Assembly (NCBI GenBank): GCA_035772735.1
Contig: JASDFA010000020.1
Span: 15,231,501-15,295,500 of the forward strand
Reading direction: 5' to 3'
Length of the DNA stretch: 64,000 nt
Origin: Datura wrightii
Lineage: Eukaryota > Streptophyta > Magnoliopsida > Solanales > Solanaceae
Shown here: positions 1-10,771 of the stretch, in pieces
How positions within the stretch are numbered: the first letter of the stretch is position 1
Layout: every line of letters starts with the position of its first letter
Position numbers and translations under genes: made by a program
Notes under the pieces: generated by a model
Database searches by the model: none
Seen by the model: the letters and a program-made list of their open reading frames with translations, nothing else
Told to the model about the DNA's origin: nothing

Positions 1-418
1 TAATTTTATGATATAGATCCAGGTTTTCAGATTCAGCCTCGTGGTTAGACACGCTCTATTCCCACCTCAACTGTCAGTGGTGAATCATCATCAACCGAGG
101 ACAAGATTTGTGGTTTTCCTATTTCATTTAGTTTCAGTTTCAAACTTTAGGAGTTAGTCGGGGACTTGTTCCAGCAGCTCATTAGTTTAGTAAAGGCTTT
201 CAGACATGTATAGATAGATTTAGCTTATAATTCAGTGTTTTAATAGACTATGTTCTTATCGTGTTGATTAGACTCTTTTAGTTAGTTTCCACTCAGTTAT
301 GATTCTATTAGCTGTTATTCTATTAGTATTATACTATGATTATACCATGGGTCGACTTGGGGCTATTCTTGGTCCTAGGTCTCGTGTTATGGCTAAGGTG
401 TCAACTTGGGTCATGACA
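1..418 (+). repeat. Gypsy-type LTR, 3' part (left edge truncated)
   Basis: The stretch is in sense orientation on the plus strand and ends in a TGACA terminus at 414-418. Its motifs match, in reverse complement, those of the LTR at 550-2877: a 'ggacttgttccagcagctcatt' type block near 164 and a 'gtggtgaatcatcat' block near 80. The two are therefore members of one LTR family in opposite orientation. The left end lies outside the window. No coding capacity is seen. Confidence 0.55.
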
Positions 419-420
419 CT

Positions 421-549
421 ACAGAACCAATCATTCCTATGAAAATGGTGGAAGGAGTTGAAGTCATTAAGATAAAATCACAATTTACTCCAGAAGATCT
501 AGTGACACTCGAAAAGAATGTGAAGGCCAAAAACATTCTGGCATGTGGT
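421..549 (+). pseudogene. Copia (sirevirus-like) gag fragment
   Basis: An open plus-strand frame of 43 codons shows the gag pattern in which a 'PMK' motif is followed by a basic/acidic helix and an 'AKNILACG' block. The same order occurs in the intact sirevirus gag on the minus strand near 17600-17740 (PMKTV...SKKLLVCG). The fragment is cut on the left by the LTR ending at 418 and on the right by the LTR beginning at 550, immediately after the conserved Cys-Gly. It probably belongs to the same degraded plus-strand element as the 3' ORF remnant at 2990-3754 and the LTR at 4182-5186. It is not a functional gene. Confidence 0.6.
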
Positions 550-2877
550 TGTCACAACCCGAATTGACCTTGAACCGAGAAACGGGAGCTAGAACTACAA
601 ATGATTTTAAGCTAACCCATGGCCTATCATATTACTAGCACAATATTACTTGTAAGTAAAACTGAGCGGAAGCTAACTAAATGTAAGATATCCCATTATG
701 GATAGCAAGATAATCTGATAATTTAAATACTGAGTCACAAAGCTAAACATACTAACTCTATGTATGAAAGCCTCTCCCAACTAATGAGCTGCTGGGACAA
801 GCTCCCAGCTAATTCCAAAGTCTGAAACTAAAATAAGGTAAAAGAATCAAAATAAAGTAGATAACTCTAGTCCTCGGAAGATGAGGACTCACCACTGCTA
901 GCTGATCAAGTCTGGAACGTATCTAACCGCGGGGCTGAGTCTCAGTACGTAGATCTATATCATAAAATGATATAGCATAGAGTATACGGTCAGTACTTTG
1001 AATGTACTAAGTATATAAGGTGGGAAAATATGCTAGTAAAATAGTATAAAAGAGATCATGAGAGTATAATAGTATAAAATGTAAGTTTTCGATCATAAAC
1101 TGAACATGAGGGCTCAAGGCATTTAAAGACTCTTACATAAGCTGAACATGACTGAATTCATAGTTAAACCTTATATAAACATAACTTGAGCCAAGATATC
1201 ATAAGTAAGAAAAATCATGAAACATGAACATGAATACATATATACATACATATATATATATACACACATATTGTATATATATATATAGGAACTAAGGAAT
1301 AGTGGGAGACTCGTCATAACTGATACCATTATGATAGAGCTTCATGATGCCCCAACTATCTCACTCAAGTGGGCAGATCCGTTCCAAGCTTGGCAATACA
1401 AGGAACGACTAAGGCGTAATATCACTCATGACTCAGGGCGACAATCTCCAATAACGATGACCCCTGCATGGACCCATTGAGGCAAGGGAGACACTCTCCA
1501 ATAGCGAGGATCCCATATTCCTCGAGCTAAGGAAATATTCTCTAATTTCAAGAATCCCTTATCCTACAACGGAATGTAGTTTTGAGACTTAGGGTTTGCT
1601 TGAACCCCTGGCCTACTCGGTGCTAAACACTACTCTCAAAAATATGCACATGGATCATATTCATCATCGTGAAAACATACTTGAACTTGCATGGGCTATG
1701 TGAAATATGAAATCATAATCATATTTGGCATATGTAAAATAACCATGAAAAGGATGTCATAGAGTTGGTCATGATACTTGAACTTGAATTTCATGAAAAT
1801 CATACATACGTGAATAAAACTTTAAAACTTGAAATCATAAAATTCATAATCTTAAGATTCATAAACTTTCATACATATTTTAATAATACATCATGACTTT
1901 AAATCATAGGCTCATAAACTTGAAAATCATAGGATCGTGCATAATTAGGTAAAATCATCATAAAACTTGAAATCATAAGAAAATTAAGGGTCAAATATGC
2001 CATAATAACCATAATTCATCAATTAAAATATGAGGTAATTGAATCCATAATAAAGATCATAGAAGATTTCATTAAATTGGGTTAACCCTAGAATTTTCAT
2101 AAAACTTTATTAAAGCCGTGAATTCATGAGTTAGAGATGAAATTGGGCATATGGGCAGAAGGATTCCTCCCATTTAGAACCCTACATACCTGGATCTAAT
2201 GATCCCTTGACCTGCCTTGAAGACCTAAGAAAGATTTTTAGGAATTTAATGAAGAACCCTAGCCTTGATCTTAAGAGAAAAACAAATCTTACGGTATTTG
2301 AAGAGGGTGAGGAATTAGGCTAAGTTAGATCCTTTAATCTGACCCTTAGAAAGCCTAAAACAACATCATTTAGGAGTTAAAAGCATAGGAGTTTATCAAA
2401 ATACCCCCAAATTGTCGAAATAAATCGTGAAACTGGTAGAACCAATGACCAAAGGGATGGGTTGTTGGTTGATAGGATGACTAGTACTGAGGTTCGCCCA
2501 ATGCCTAGTGATGTTTCACTAAACTGCTCATAACTTTTTACTCCAAACTCTGATTGATGCAAGTTCATATGGATTGCAAAGAAGACCCAAAGAGATTTAA
2601 TTTGATGCATTAAATCACCCAAAAACATTTTGTAAATGGGAGTTATGGTCATTTGAAATTTGACCCTTGTAAGAATTTATACGAAAACTCAATCGGTAAG
2701 AAGCCTCTCAACTCAACTTTGTGCTACATGTTCCTTATGACCTTAATTTGTATCCAAAGTACTTCTCACACTTAATAATTATTCTTAACACCTAGTTTTC
2801 ATAAAATTTATCGAGCTCGGGTCTTTACACATACCTAGAACAGTTTCAAACTTAGCCTGAAAGTTCGAGGTATTATA
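550..2877 (-). repeat. Gypsy-type LTR, reverse orientation (solo or fragment)
   Basis: The block begins TGTCACAACCCG at 550 and ends with a decayed GGTATTATA at 2869-2877, where the family is expected to have GGTATTACA. Reverse-complemented, it has the layout of a gypsy LTR of about 2.3 kb. It contains the same subterminal motifs as the oppositely oriented copy at 1-418. The flanks (545-549 GTGGT and 2878-2882 ATATC) are not a target duplication, so it may be a truncated or rearranged copy rather than a clean solo LTR. An AT-rich microsatellite-like patch occurs near 1236-1286. Open frames inside it are chance. Confidence 0.55.
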
Positions 2878-2989
2878 ATATCTCAACTCAAGACTGAAAC
2901 GATGACCGGTACAATCGAACAACGGTTCGTACAATCCCCTTATGGGTTATGGACCAATTTATGGCAGTTCTCTAGAACACCAAACAACG

Positions 2990-3754
2990 ACCAAACCAAC
3001 AATTAATGACTCATTATTCTCTACTTCTATCAAAATGGGTATCTGTTCACTTGGTTGCTGAGGATGTTGCTAGGATTCTGCATGTTTTCAGTGGAGGATG
3101 AGATTACTATGTCAAGTTTGAATGGCCACCATTGGAAAACATGGCCTCTACACGAGATATATGTAGGAAGTTCTCTGGTCAACCATTCCTCACTCAACAT
3201 AGACTTGTACTGAAGAGAGAAATGTCTCCTTTACATCAACTGTCTTTTTATGTGATCCATAAAATTCTTATACCAAGAAAGGAACAGAGGACAGAAGCAA
3301 ACTACCTCGATCTTACACTGATGGAACTTATTGATACAAAGGTCAAGATCAATTTTTCCAGTTTGATAATCAAGAACATGCAGCGAGTGCTTACAAAGGA
3401 TGAAAATGGATATGCTCTCCCCTATGAATTCTGGTTGTCTCAATTTTTTTAGGACTATTCTATTCTTGTTCAAGTCTAAAAATTTTAAATGACAAAAAAT
3501 ATACTAGACAGGTGAAACATGTCAACCTACCTGCTTCAATGAGGAAAGCTGATACTCCTCTCCAAAGGATGATAATTGCCTTGGCTAAGAAAACTGTTGA
3601 ATTAGAGGCTACCCAAGCAGCTCGTGAGAAGGAAAGAACTGTTCTTCAAGGTAGAATTGATGAGTTGCAGGAAACTATAGAGCCAGAGAGGGCTGCTAAT
3701 GTTGAAGCCATCCATAGGTTGATCCAGCTGCTACTAACTGTTCCTCCATCCTAG
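2990..3754 (+). pseudogene. Sirevirus-type 3' ORF remnant (plant transposon protein plus coiled coil)
   Basis: Two open stretches, 3132-3452 and 3512-3754, together resemble the 3' ORF of the intact sirevirus (minus strand, 11300-12481). The shared pattern is a helix ending in 'KILIPRKEQRT', a second helix, then a 'YALPYEFW' block. In the intact copy these are 'KVLLPRAEKRT' and 'LAYGFPLN'. A charged heptad-rich segment follows (MRKADTPLQRM onward) and looks like a coiled coil. A stop near 3450 and a frame change separate the halves, and upstream sequence from about 2990 can be read only with stops. The family resembles what is annotated as 'putative plant transposon protein'; no function is established. 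Confidence 0.55.
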
Positions 3755-4181
3755 CTGTGTTTTTTCCTATTCTCTCTAGTTTCCTCGTTTCTAGGCTCAA
3801 CTATTTTTTGTTTATTCAATATAAACATGGGCATAATGTAGAATAGAATCTTGAAGTGAATGAAATAGTTGCTTTTGTTTGAATTGACTAGTGTTCTTTC
3901 TCCCTTTAATCCTTTATTATGTTTATTAAGATCTGTATATGATTTTTTTGGTGATAGCCCCAGCAGCCATAAATTGTTTAGCTCATCTTCTTGGCATGTA
4001 ACATTAAAAGGTTGAATAAGCTTTTCGGTGATGCCAAAAAGAGGAAGAATATAGATTGTGTAATATTTATAACCCATTAACTAACCTATTTCAATCAAGT
4101 GTTTCCATTCTTAATACCTATAGGTAAAGATAGTTAATTGCACAAGGACAAGAGGCTTGTCATTATCAAAAAATGGAAATT
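3755..4181 (+). other. Non-coding 3' region with degenerate polypurine tracts
   Basis: This lies between the 3' ORF remnant and the LTR at 4182. It carries two decayed polypurine tracts in plus orientation: 'gatgccaaaaagaggaag' near 4031, and 'cattatcaaaaaatggaaat' directly before the LTR. The intact sirevirus on the other strand has the same 'catcatcaaaaagggggaaat' next to its LTR. That supports a single degraded element. No gene is seen. Confidence 0.5.
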
Positions 4182-5186
4182 TGCTGGGTTCTATGCAGTT
4201 TTGATGATTGATAAGATAATGATGAAACATGTAAGTCAAGTTGCTTCAAAGTAGTTGACAAAATACACTGTTTAAAGGAGCTGAATTTGTAATATGGTAA
4301 ATCTGAAATAAAGACAAGTGTGCAAAAATAAAGAAATGAATAACAAAGTTATCTCACACAAACTCAAGGAAATAAACATGTGTTGAATTGAAGTGTTAGA
4401 GTTTGACTATAACACGGAAGAAGCAAGAAGTTTGACTTGAAGAAGGAATTTGACTTGAAGGAGTCTCACTTGAAATAGAACTCCAAGTCAAGAAGAGGTT
4501 GTGTACTGAGTAGTTTGAACTAGATAAGAACTCTTCGAAGAGTCATACTTATACAGAGGCAGTGTTACTCAAAGCAAATTTGCACACTCATAGAGAGAAA
4601 AAGGCAGTCGAGAAATTGAGTTGTTGAGTGAGATCCAAAGAGTGAAGAAACACATTGAAGAACCAGGTTCCAGTACAAAGTCAGGCTAAGAGTTTAACAT
4701 TCTTGTATCACGAGTGTTCATTGAGTTGTAATATTGATGTTATCTTAGTTCGGAGTGTTATAAACTGAATTAGGATTATTTAGTCTTCAGGTTGGGTTAA
4801 CTCGAAGGCTTTGGGAACACATATCTTGGGAGGTTTGTGAGTTATTAGGAACTAGAGTTTATAATCCCTTAGGTTACAAGAGTTTGTAAACTATTGTTGA
4901 AAGGCTCATTGTGTTTAGTGAAGTTGGAATAAATCCTGCAAAGGTACAAATCGAGGTTTTTTCACTTTTTGTGAGCCAGGTGCTTTCCATGTAAAAAATT
5001 TCTTACATCACAAGAGTTTGTAAATTGTTGTTGAAAGGCTCATTGTGTTTAGTGAAGTTGGAATAAATCCTGTAAAGGTACAGGTCGTGGTTTTTTCACC
5101 TTTTATGAGCCAGATGTTTTCCACGTAAAAATATTGTGTTTTTTACTTACTGTTTTTACTGCTTTATTGAAATACGTTAGGCAACA
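4182..5186 (+). repeat. Degraded 3' LTR of the plus-strand sirevirus-like copia
   Basis: The block begins TGCTGGGTTC at 4182, just after a polypurine tract, and ends near CAACA at 5182-5186. Its 3' half has the motif order 'aggtcgtggttttttcacc', 'gtgagcc', 'ttttccacgtaaaa'. The sirevirus LTRs at 9837 and 17945 have the same order in reverse complement. It contains an internal tandem duplication with a 134-bp period (4877-5010 and 5011-about 5135). Both boundaries are inferred by eye. Confidence 0.55.
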
Positions 5187-5656
5187 TATTTCACTTATAG
5201 GTTATAAACTAAGTTAAGTAACTAACACCTTGGTCGTGTAGAATATCAATGTATATTAACCCCATATATATAATATTTCAAATAAGTTAATTTGCAAAAA
5301 CAATTCTCATTTATGTCAAAATCTTAACTAGCATCAATTCTAAATATGTCTTAACCTTCACAAACCGATTTTCCTCGCTCCAAATCAACCACAAGAGGTC
5401 GGCCTATTCACAAGGATACTCTAAGAGGTTAAACAAATTCAATAATATCCATATTATATTTTTATATTAGGTTGAAGTCAAGGTCAAACCCAAATCGCAT
5501 AATCAAACCCCATAATAGATCATATTTCCGGGTTACCCATAACCCTATGAATCCAAACCTATTATTAGATTTCAATTTTGGATCCAATTCAATGTTTAAA
5601 CCTCCAAACTATTCTTTATTATAATTAGGGAATGTCAGCGGGGGCACTTGGAGACA
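5187..5656. other. Intergenic, upstream of B3 gene A
   Basis: This is AT-rich non-coding sequence between the retroelement LTR and the ATG of B3 gene A. It should hold the promoter and 5' UTR of that gene, but I could not identify a convincing TATA box or initiator. The G-rich 'gtcagcgggggcactt' near 5635 stands out from the AT-rich background. Confidence 0.4.
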
Positions 5657-7204
5657 ATGCGGCTACTTATAGTCGAATCTATCGCTTTGTATATCTCTCT
5701 CTCTCTCTCGGTGAATTTAGTAGAAGCAAGAATCAAGAAGTTCAAAAAGTCTGATGAAGAATGGGATAAGAAAGATGGGAAACCAGAATTTCAAACGCTA
5801 GAAGTCGATAGAGAAAGAGATGCAATGGTGCCCCACGAAACAGAGGTAACTGAAAATCAAGAAGATAACACTGCCGAGGAGTCAAGAACTGGTTCTCCTC
5901 ACACCAATGACGAAGATAACAGTGCTGAGGACTCAACAACTGGTTCTCCTCACACCGATGACGAAGATAACACTGCTGAGGACTCAACAACTGGTTCTCC
6001 TCACACCGATGACGAAGATAACACTGCTGAGGACTCAACAACTGGTTCTCCTCACACCGATGACGAAGATAGCACTGCTGAGGAGTCAACAACTGGTTCT
6101 CTTCACACAGATGACGAAGATAACACTGCTGAGGAGTCAACAACTGGTTCTCTTCATACAGATGACGAATATAACACTACTGAGGAGTCAACAACTGGTT
6201 CTCTTCATATCAATGGCTATGTTAACTTTTCCAATGATCAATTAATCCAATTTAAAGATCCTGTTACGTCATTAAAATGGTGCATGTTTTTTTGGTACAT
6301 TGTATTTCCACAGGTGGACCCATCAAGAATGTATCTGAAATGAAAGAAGGTGATCAAGAAAGCTATGCATTAGCACTGGAACCAGAGGCTGGAACTGTAG
6401 ATATACAAGGAATAATACTGAATGAAGTCAAGGGAACTGTAGATATACAAGGAATAATACTGAATGAAGTCAATATTGAGGAAAATATAATCATCACCAA
6501 TGATTATGAAAGAAGTGATCAGACTCTGCAACTCACCAACTCTGGGTATGTATAATATATATGTTTCACTTTTTGTTTGATTCTTGGAGTATAAGTTGAC
6601 AATGATTAATTTGCTGTTCTATATATTATGCAGAGGCAAAACTGGCGGTGTTAGTATACTGGCAAATAGAGAAGCTTTGATATCCAAGAAACTAACAAAA
6701 TCTGACCTTACCAGTGCCAATGGCTTACAGCTGCCAGGGAAAGAAGTCAGAAAGAAACTCCTTCCTCATATTTCCGCACCTGCTCTCGGTGAAGGAAAAT
6801 ATCTAACTTTAGTTGATCATCAAGGACAAGAATGGGACATGTTACTTGTGCGTCAAAACAAAGATCTCTTCTTTCTTAAAGGTCCACATTGGTATGACTA
6901 TGCAGAGTTATATAATTTGGCTGTTTCAGACACCATCGTTATTGAGAGGATAAGCAAGCAGCAAGTGAAAGAAGAAGTGGATTTTGCTGCAGTGACAGAG
7001 ATTGGAGATCACGACTGGGATGCCATCTTTCCTCTCAATTCAACATGGCAGATTGAACAACTTAATGCAGAGGACCTCGAACAGACAGATGAATTGGCAG
7101 AGCAAATTGAAATTAAAGATATTGGCAAAGCTGAACTAGTTGTAGTTATGTATGGAATCACAATCAAGAGGGGCCCTGAAAATACTACTACAGCGCCAGA
7201 ATAA
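5657..7204 (+). CDS. B3 domain protein with N-terminal acidic 17-aa repeats (gene A)
   Basis: This is a probable nuclear DNA-binding protein of the plant B3 superfamily. The inferred exons are 5657-6215, 6314-6545 and 6634-7204; they join in frame to give 453 aa. Exon 1 codes for a basic stretch and then seven 17-residue acidic repeats (EDNTAEDSTTGSPHTDD type, 5861-6217; the last runs to the splice site). Exon 2 has a direct 14-residue duplication (GTVDIQGIILNEV, twice). Exon 3 carries one B3 domain: 'KLTKSDL', then 'LQLPGKEV', 'LTLVDHQGQEWDM' and 'DTIVIERI'. Intron 2 is GT-AG (6546-6633). Intron 1 needs a GC donor at 6216-6217; no GT in the right phase fits. The ATG at 5657 was chosen as the first in frame; the residues after it are hydrophobic, arise partly from a TC repeat, and might instead be 5' UTR. 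It converges on gene B. A REM-like role is family inference. Confidence 0.75.
5861..6217 (+). repeat. Coding minisatellite, 7 x 51 bp
   Basis: Seven head-to-tail 51-bp units start at GAAGATAACA and keep the reading frame throughout. Units 3 and 4 give identical peptides. Outer units diverge through Asp/Glu, Pro/Leu and Thr/Asn changes, the pattern expected of recent internal expansion. Each unit encodes a Ser/Thr/Asp/Glu-rich segment without hydrophobic residues, so it is probably disordered. Confidence 0.9.
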
Positions 7205-7230
7205 TATATTGCTTTCTAAGGAAAATATTC

Positions 7231-7427
7231 TACTCCCTTCATTTTAATTTATTTTTTTGGTTTTGAATTTACACAGAGAATGTGTCAAAATATTTAATTC
7301 TATTGTCTTAAATATGTAAGATAGAAAGCTAGAACTAAAAAATTGTCAAAAAAGGAAAAAATATATTACTTTTTTTAAACCGGACTAAAAAGAAAAGTAA
7401 GACAAACAAATTGAAATGAAAGGATTA
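7231..7427. mobile_element. Stowaway-like MITE
   Basis: The terminal inverted repeats are 'tactcccttcattttaattt' at the left and its near complement 'aaattgaaatgaaaggatta' at the right, with TA at each edge. The element is about 195 bp, AT-rich, without coding capacity. It lies 26 bp after the stop codon of B3 gene A, so it may fall in that transcript's 3' UTR. Confidence 0.65.
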
Positions 7428-7855
7428 TTAATTAGTAAGCAACCTATAGTTAGTTTGAGTAGTATTGCATGACAAATGTATAGAGAAACTCAACAAAGTA
7501 CTATAAGAGAAATATACGTGAGTTTTGCAAAACATAATGGTCTATTTTACAGTAACGTAATCTTATGCTAGTGGGGAAAAAGGATTCACGGGTGAGGGCT
7601 TTACCCTTCGTCTTCACAAGCATATATTGGAGTCTCAAAAGGATTCCCAGGCTAGAAAGAGGGAGCTGGTTGAGGGAAACCTGAGCATTAATTAAGTGAC
7701 CTGCTGCATAACCAAACACCTTAGGCCATATATACTTGCAGCAAATACACATGTAAATAAAGTATTCACTTGTGTGCTCCTCGTGCTGTGGCAAGTATAA
7801 TGGTAACACACAAAATAGAAACCATAAATATACTACTAGTGGGACAAGGCCAGGC

Positions 7856-7890
<35 letters not shown>

Positions 7891-8279
7891 CAACAGCAGC
7901 ATCAAGACTAGCTTTTTAAGTCCAAGTGTATCAGATTTGGATCAAAATAATATGAATAGTCTCAAGCTGTCACGATCAATACTCCTGCTTTTATAGCTTT
8001 GTGATAAGGATCAAACTATCCAGCATCAGTTAAATACTAACATATAAACGATCTGAGCATGAATATCTATAGACTACAATTGTGGGTTTTGAGTATCAAA
8101 CTGTTTAAGGCACTTAAGAAAAATGTATGAAATTCGCTACTTAGTTTGATGGCTAATCCTGATACATGGATGTATTATAATGAAGTGCAATCCTCTGTAA
8201 GCGACGGACTAGTATTAATAAATCGATCAATCAGAACCAGTAAGCATCATCATAATGAAGTTCAATCCCCTGCAAGTCA
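7428..8279. other. Intergenic between convergent B3 genes A and B, with (AT)n
   Basis: No gene is seen. An uninterrupted (AT)15 microsatellite runs from 7859 to 7888. The rest is AT-rich unique-looking sequence that presumably holds the 3' UTRs and polyadenylation signals of the two convergent genes. Confidence 0.5.
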
Positions 8280-9363
8280 TTAGTACTGTTTATTATCGCC
8301 AGTAGTAGTAGCAGTAGAAGCAGGTGCTGAACTATTATTCCCAGCGGTAGTAGTAGAAGCAGGTGCTGATTCCATCGTCTTGCCTAATAGTGTTGGTTTC
8401 CTGTGGGGTTTAGTGGCTCTTGTCTGAAAAGTGATTTCATAGAAATAGGAGATGCCGACAAGCTGAACCTCTGCACTTGGATCTAGAGTTATCTTGTTAA
8501 CAAAGATGGTGTCAAAAATTAACAAGTTGTGTTCAGCAACATATTCCTCCCATGCACTTCCTCTAATATAGTATCCCTCTTGCTCAGTGTGCACCAGTTG
8601 CATAAAAAAATGTTTTTTCCCAATTGAATCAAATAGAGGTAGAATTGTTTCTCCTCCTACGTCAGGATGAAGAAGGTCACGGAAATTCTCTTCCACTTCT
8701 TTCTTTGGTAACCGTAAGCCCTTGGGATTTCCATAAAGATCTGTATAACATAAATTCTTGGCAAGCACTGGTACTATCTCTATTGATTCACTGCAAATTA
8801 AAACGAATGAATACATATAATATAATACTAAAACTGGGAATTGAATTAAAAAAACACACATACTTGGGGAATTGCAGAGTAGCATCCAATTCCGCATCCT
8901 CATCCTCTGGTTCATCTTCCTTAGTCAGTTTCCAACAGTAGATTACATAGGAACACTGACCCAAATCTTGTGATCCATTTTGGTCTTCTATTTTCTTATA
9001 GAAAGATATAAAATCCCCACATTTCAACTTGTGTTCATCCCTATATCTCTCCCACCCTGTTCTCAGATAGTAATCTCCAAAATTAGAGTGCACGAATTCC
9101 ATCCTGAAGTTGTTCCCACGAAAAGAATCTTCAAATTCTAACATCTTGGACTTGCCTGGTGCAAGAGGAGGTAAATGATCTTCGGCAAACTTGTTTGGAA
9201 TCAACACACTATGTGACTTATCAGTTTCACGTAAAAGCTGGATAACCACAACATTGGGATCGTGAGGGAGATCCATTTCATTTTCTGCGGCGGGTGGAAT
9301 TCTATTTTCTTGAACCATTGTCATCACTTCTTGTTTCACCATTTCTGGACCTTGTGCTTTCAT
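8280..9363 (-). CDS. Two-B3-domain protein, REM-like (gene B)
   Basis: This is a probable nuclear B3-superfamily DNA-binding protein. The exons are 9363-8864 and 8790-8280, joined by a phase-2 GT-AG intron of 73 bp (donor CAA|GTATGTG, acceptor TTTGCAG); the joined frame encodes 336 aa. The first B3 domain spans about residues 38-124 (landmarks 'VLIPNKFAEDHLPP', 'YYLRTGWERYRDEH', 'CGDFISFYK'). The second spans about 168-270 ('VLAKNL', 'LRLPKKEVEENF', 'YYIRGSAWEEYVAEH', 'FDTIFVNKI'). The C-terminus is a low-complexity Ser/Thr/Ala tail with a degenerate repeat of 'SAPAST'. The ATG at 9363 is the first in frame. Gene C at 26784-27892 has the same intron position and phase. Target sites and role are unknown; the REM assignment is by architecture only. 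Confidence 0.85.
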
Positions 9364-9831
9364 CCAAGAATTAATTTGATCAACAAAACAGAGTTAAATA
9401 AGAAAACTACTCTGTTACCGAAGGGGCGCGAATATTACAAAAATTGGTTGCAACCGTTTTTTCTTTCTCCTTATAAGACTGCATTATTTTCATCCATCAA
9501 TGCTAAAAAAAATTATTTTACAAATGATATTGGTTTACATATTTGCAACAATTTTTTCATTTTCTCCTATGAAATTATGGCAAAATCATGTTATAATTTA
9601 TATATCTTCTTCTACTTCCTTTGTAGAGTCCAAATATGGCTTAATCGTCTCGCATTTCACAGATTTGTCATGTTGTATGTTACAATTGTACTTGCACTAG
9701 TTTAATATAAAGTTTTCCTTATAATAATCTTAATCATCATAGATATTAGCAGACTTTCTTACGTTACATACGTCCCTCGTAAAGAAATTTATGGAGGCTA
9801 AACTTAGAATTTGAATCATGTAATTGAAAGG
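9364..9831. other. Upstream region of B3 gene B
   Basis: This is AT-rich non-coding sequence between the start codon of gene B (minus strand) and the sirevirus target duplication. It should contain the promoter of gene B. The sirevirus inserted about 470 bp upstream of that ATG. No specific element is identified. Confidence 0.4.
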
Positions 9832-9836
9832 GTTAT

Positions 9837-10771
9837 TGTTGAATTATATGGGTCGACCACCTTACTCAGGATCAGGTCCCTCTATCAAGTTACACAGAGG
9901 CAGAGACACATGTACACGAAAATACAACAGTAAGAAGAAGACACACGAAGTTTTACGTGGAAAACTTCCTTGCTCACTGGAAGTAAAAAACCACGACCTA
10001 CCTCGTAGGATTTCTCAAACTCCACTACTAGATCTGAGCAACAAAAGTTACAAAACCTAGTACACAACTAAGAGGTTAACCTCCTAACCTCCCACTTGTA
10101 ATACCTCTATTACAAGACTTCAATATTCTCTACTTCAGCTAAAACTCAACTGAAATACAAGGCTAACTCTAGCCAAAATGTCTACTAGCTCTAGCAGACC
10201 AAAACGAGAAAAACAACTCATGAAAAACAAGAAAATAAAACTTGTACGAAATACAAGGTTTCTGTTTTGCAGTGCACTTCTTCTCCTTCAATGGCAGCCT
10301 CTAAACTTGAGTTATTTTTCTTTGATTCTTGCTGTGAAACAAGGAAACAATGGCTGCCTTTTGAGAGAAGAATAAGCTTATTTTTTAGATCAATTTTTCT
10401 GAATGATTTCTCTTGATGGAAAGAGTTGTTGGGTTCTATCCTTTATATCTTTTCAGCTTCCTTTCATCCACATGGGTAGAAGGAGAGTGTATTGATGATA
10501 CCCACTAGCCACATGGATAAAAGGAGAGAGTAGTAATGATACCCACTAGAAAGCTCTCTTTTTGGTCAAGCACATGTGACCAACTTGGCCTAGGATGCTG
10601 CTATGATTCCATGCTGTGCTGCTGTGCACTTCTGCTCTCACCAACTGACAGCCAAAAAGCAAACTTTCCAACTGTAAAGTCTTTTCCCGTCCAGCTAAAA
10701 AATGAGTCACACCAGCACAAGGGATCAGGTCCCTATGTGAGGTTGACAGCATCAAAACCAATAATCTAACA
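9837..10771 (-). repeat. Sirevirus LTR (3' LTR in element orientation)
   Basis: TG...CA termini, 935 bp. It is identical by eye to the copy at 17945-18879 except for one position. The U5-like part contains, in reverse complement, 'aggtcgtggttttttac' and 'ttttccacgtaaaac'. Open frames inside it are duplicated in the other LTR and are not genes. Confidence 0.92.

Noticed and set aside
2377..2652. 91-codon minus-strand frame
   Set aside because: Lies within the gypsy LTR at 550-2877, without any recognisable motif.
5742..6143. 133-codon minus-strand frame across the acidic repeats
   Set aside because: It is the antisense of the 51-bp repeats; Cys/His/Leu repeats arise from the complement of the sense codons. 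The sense frame joins by in-phase introns to a B3 domain.
5861..6217. Regular direct repeats that could suggest an array such as CRISPR
   Set aside because: Units are adjacent without unique spacers, in frame, and in a eukaryotic gene; it is a coding minisatellite.
9824..10771. Several short open frames (65-78 codons) repeated at 17944-18877
   Set aside because: They lie within the sirevirus LTRs and are identical because the LTRs are; no domain or coding signature.
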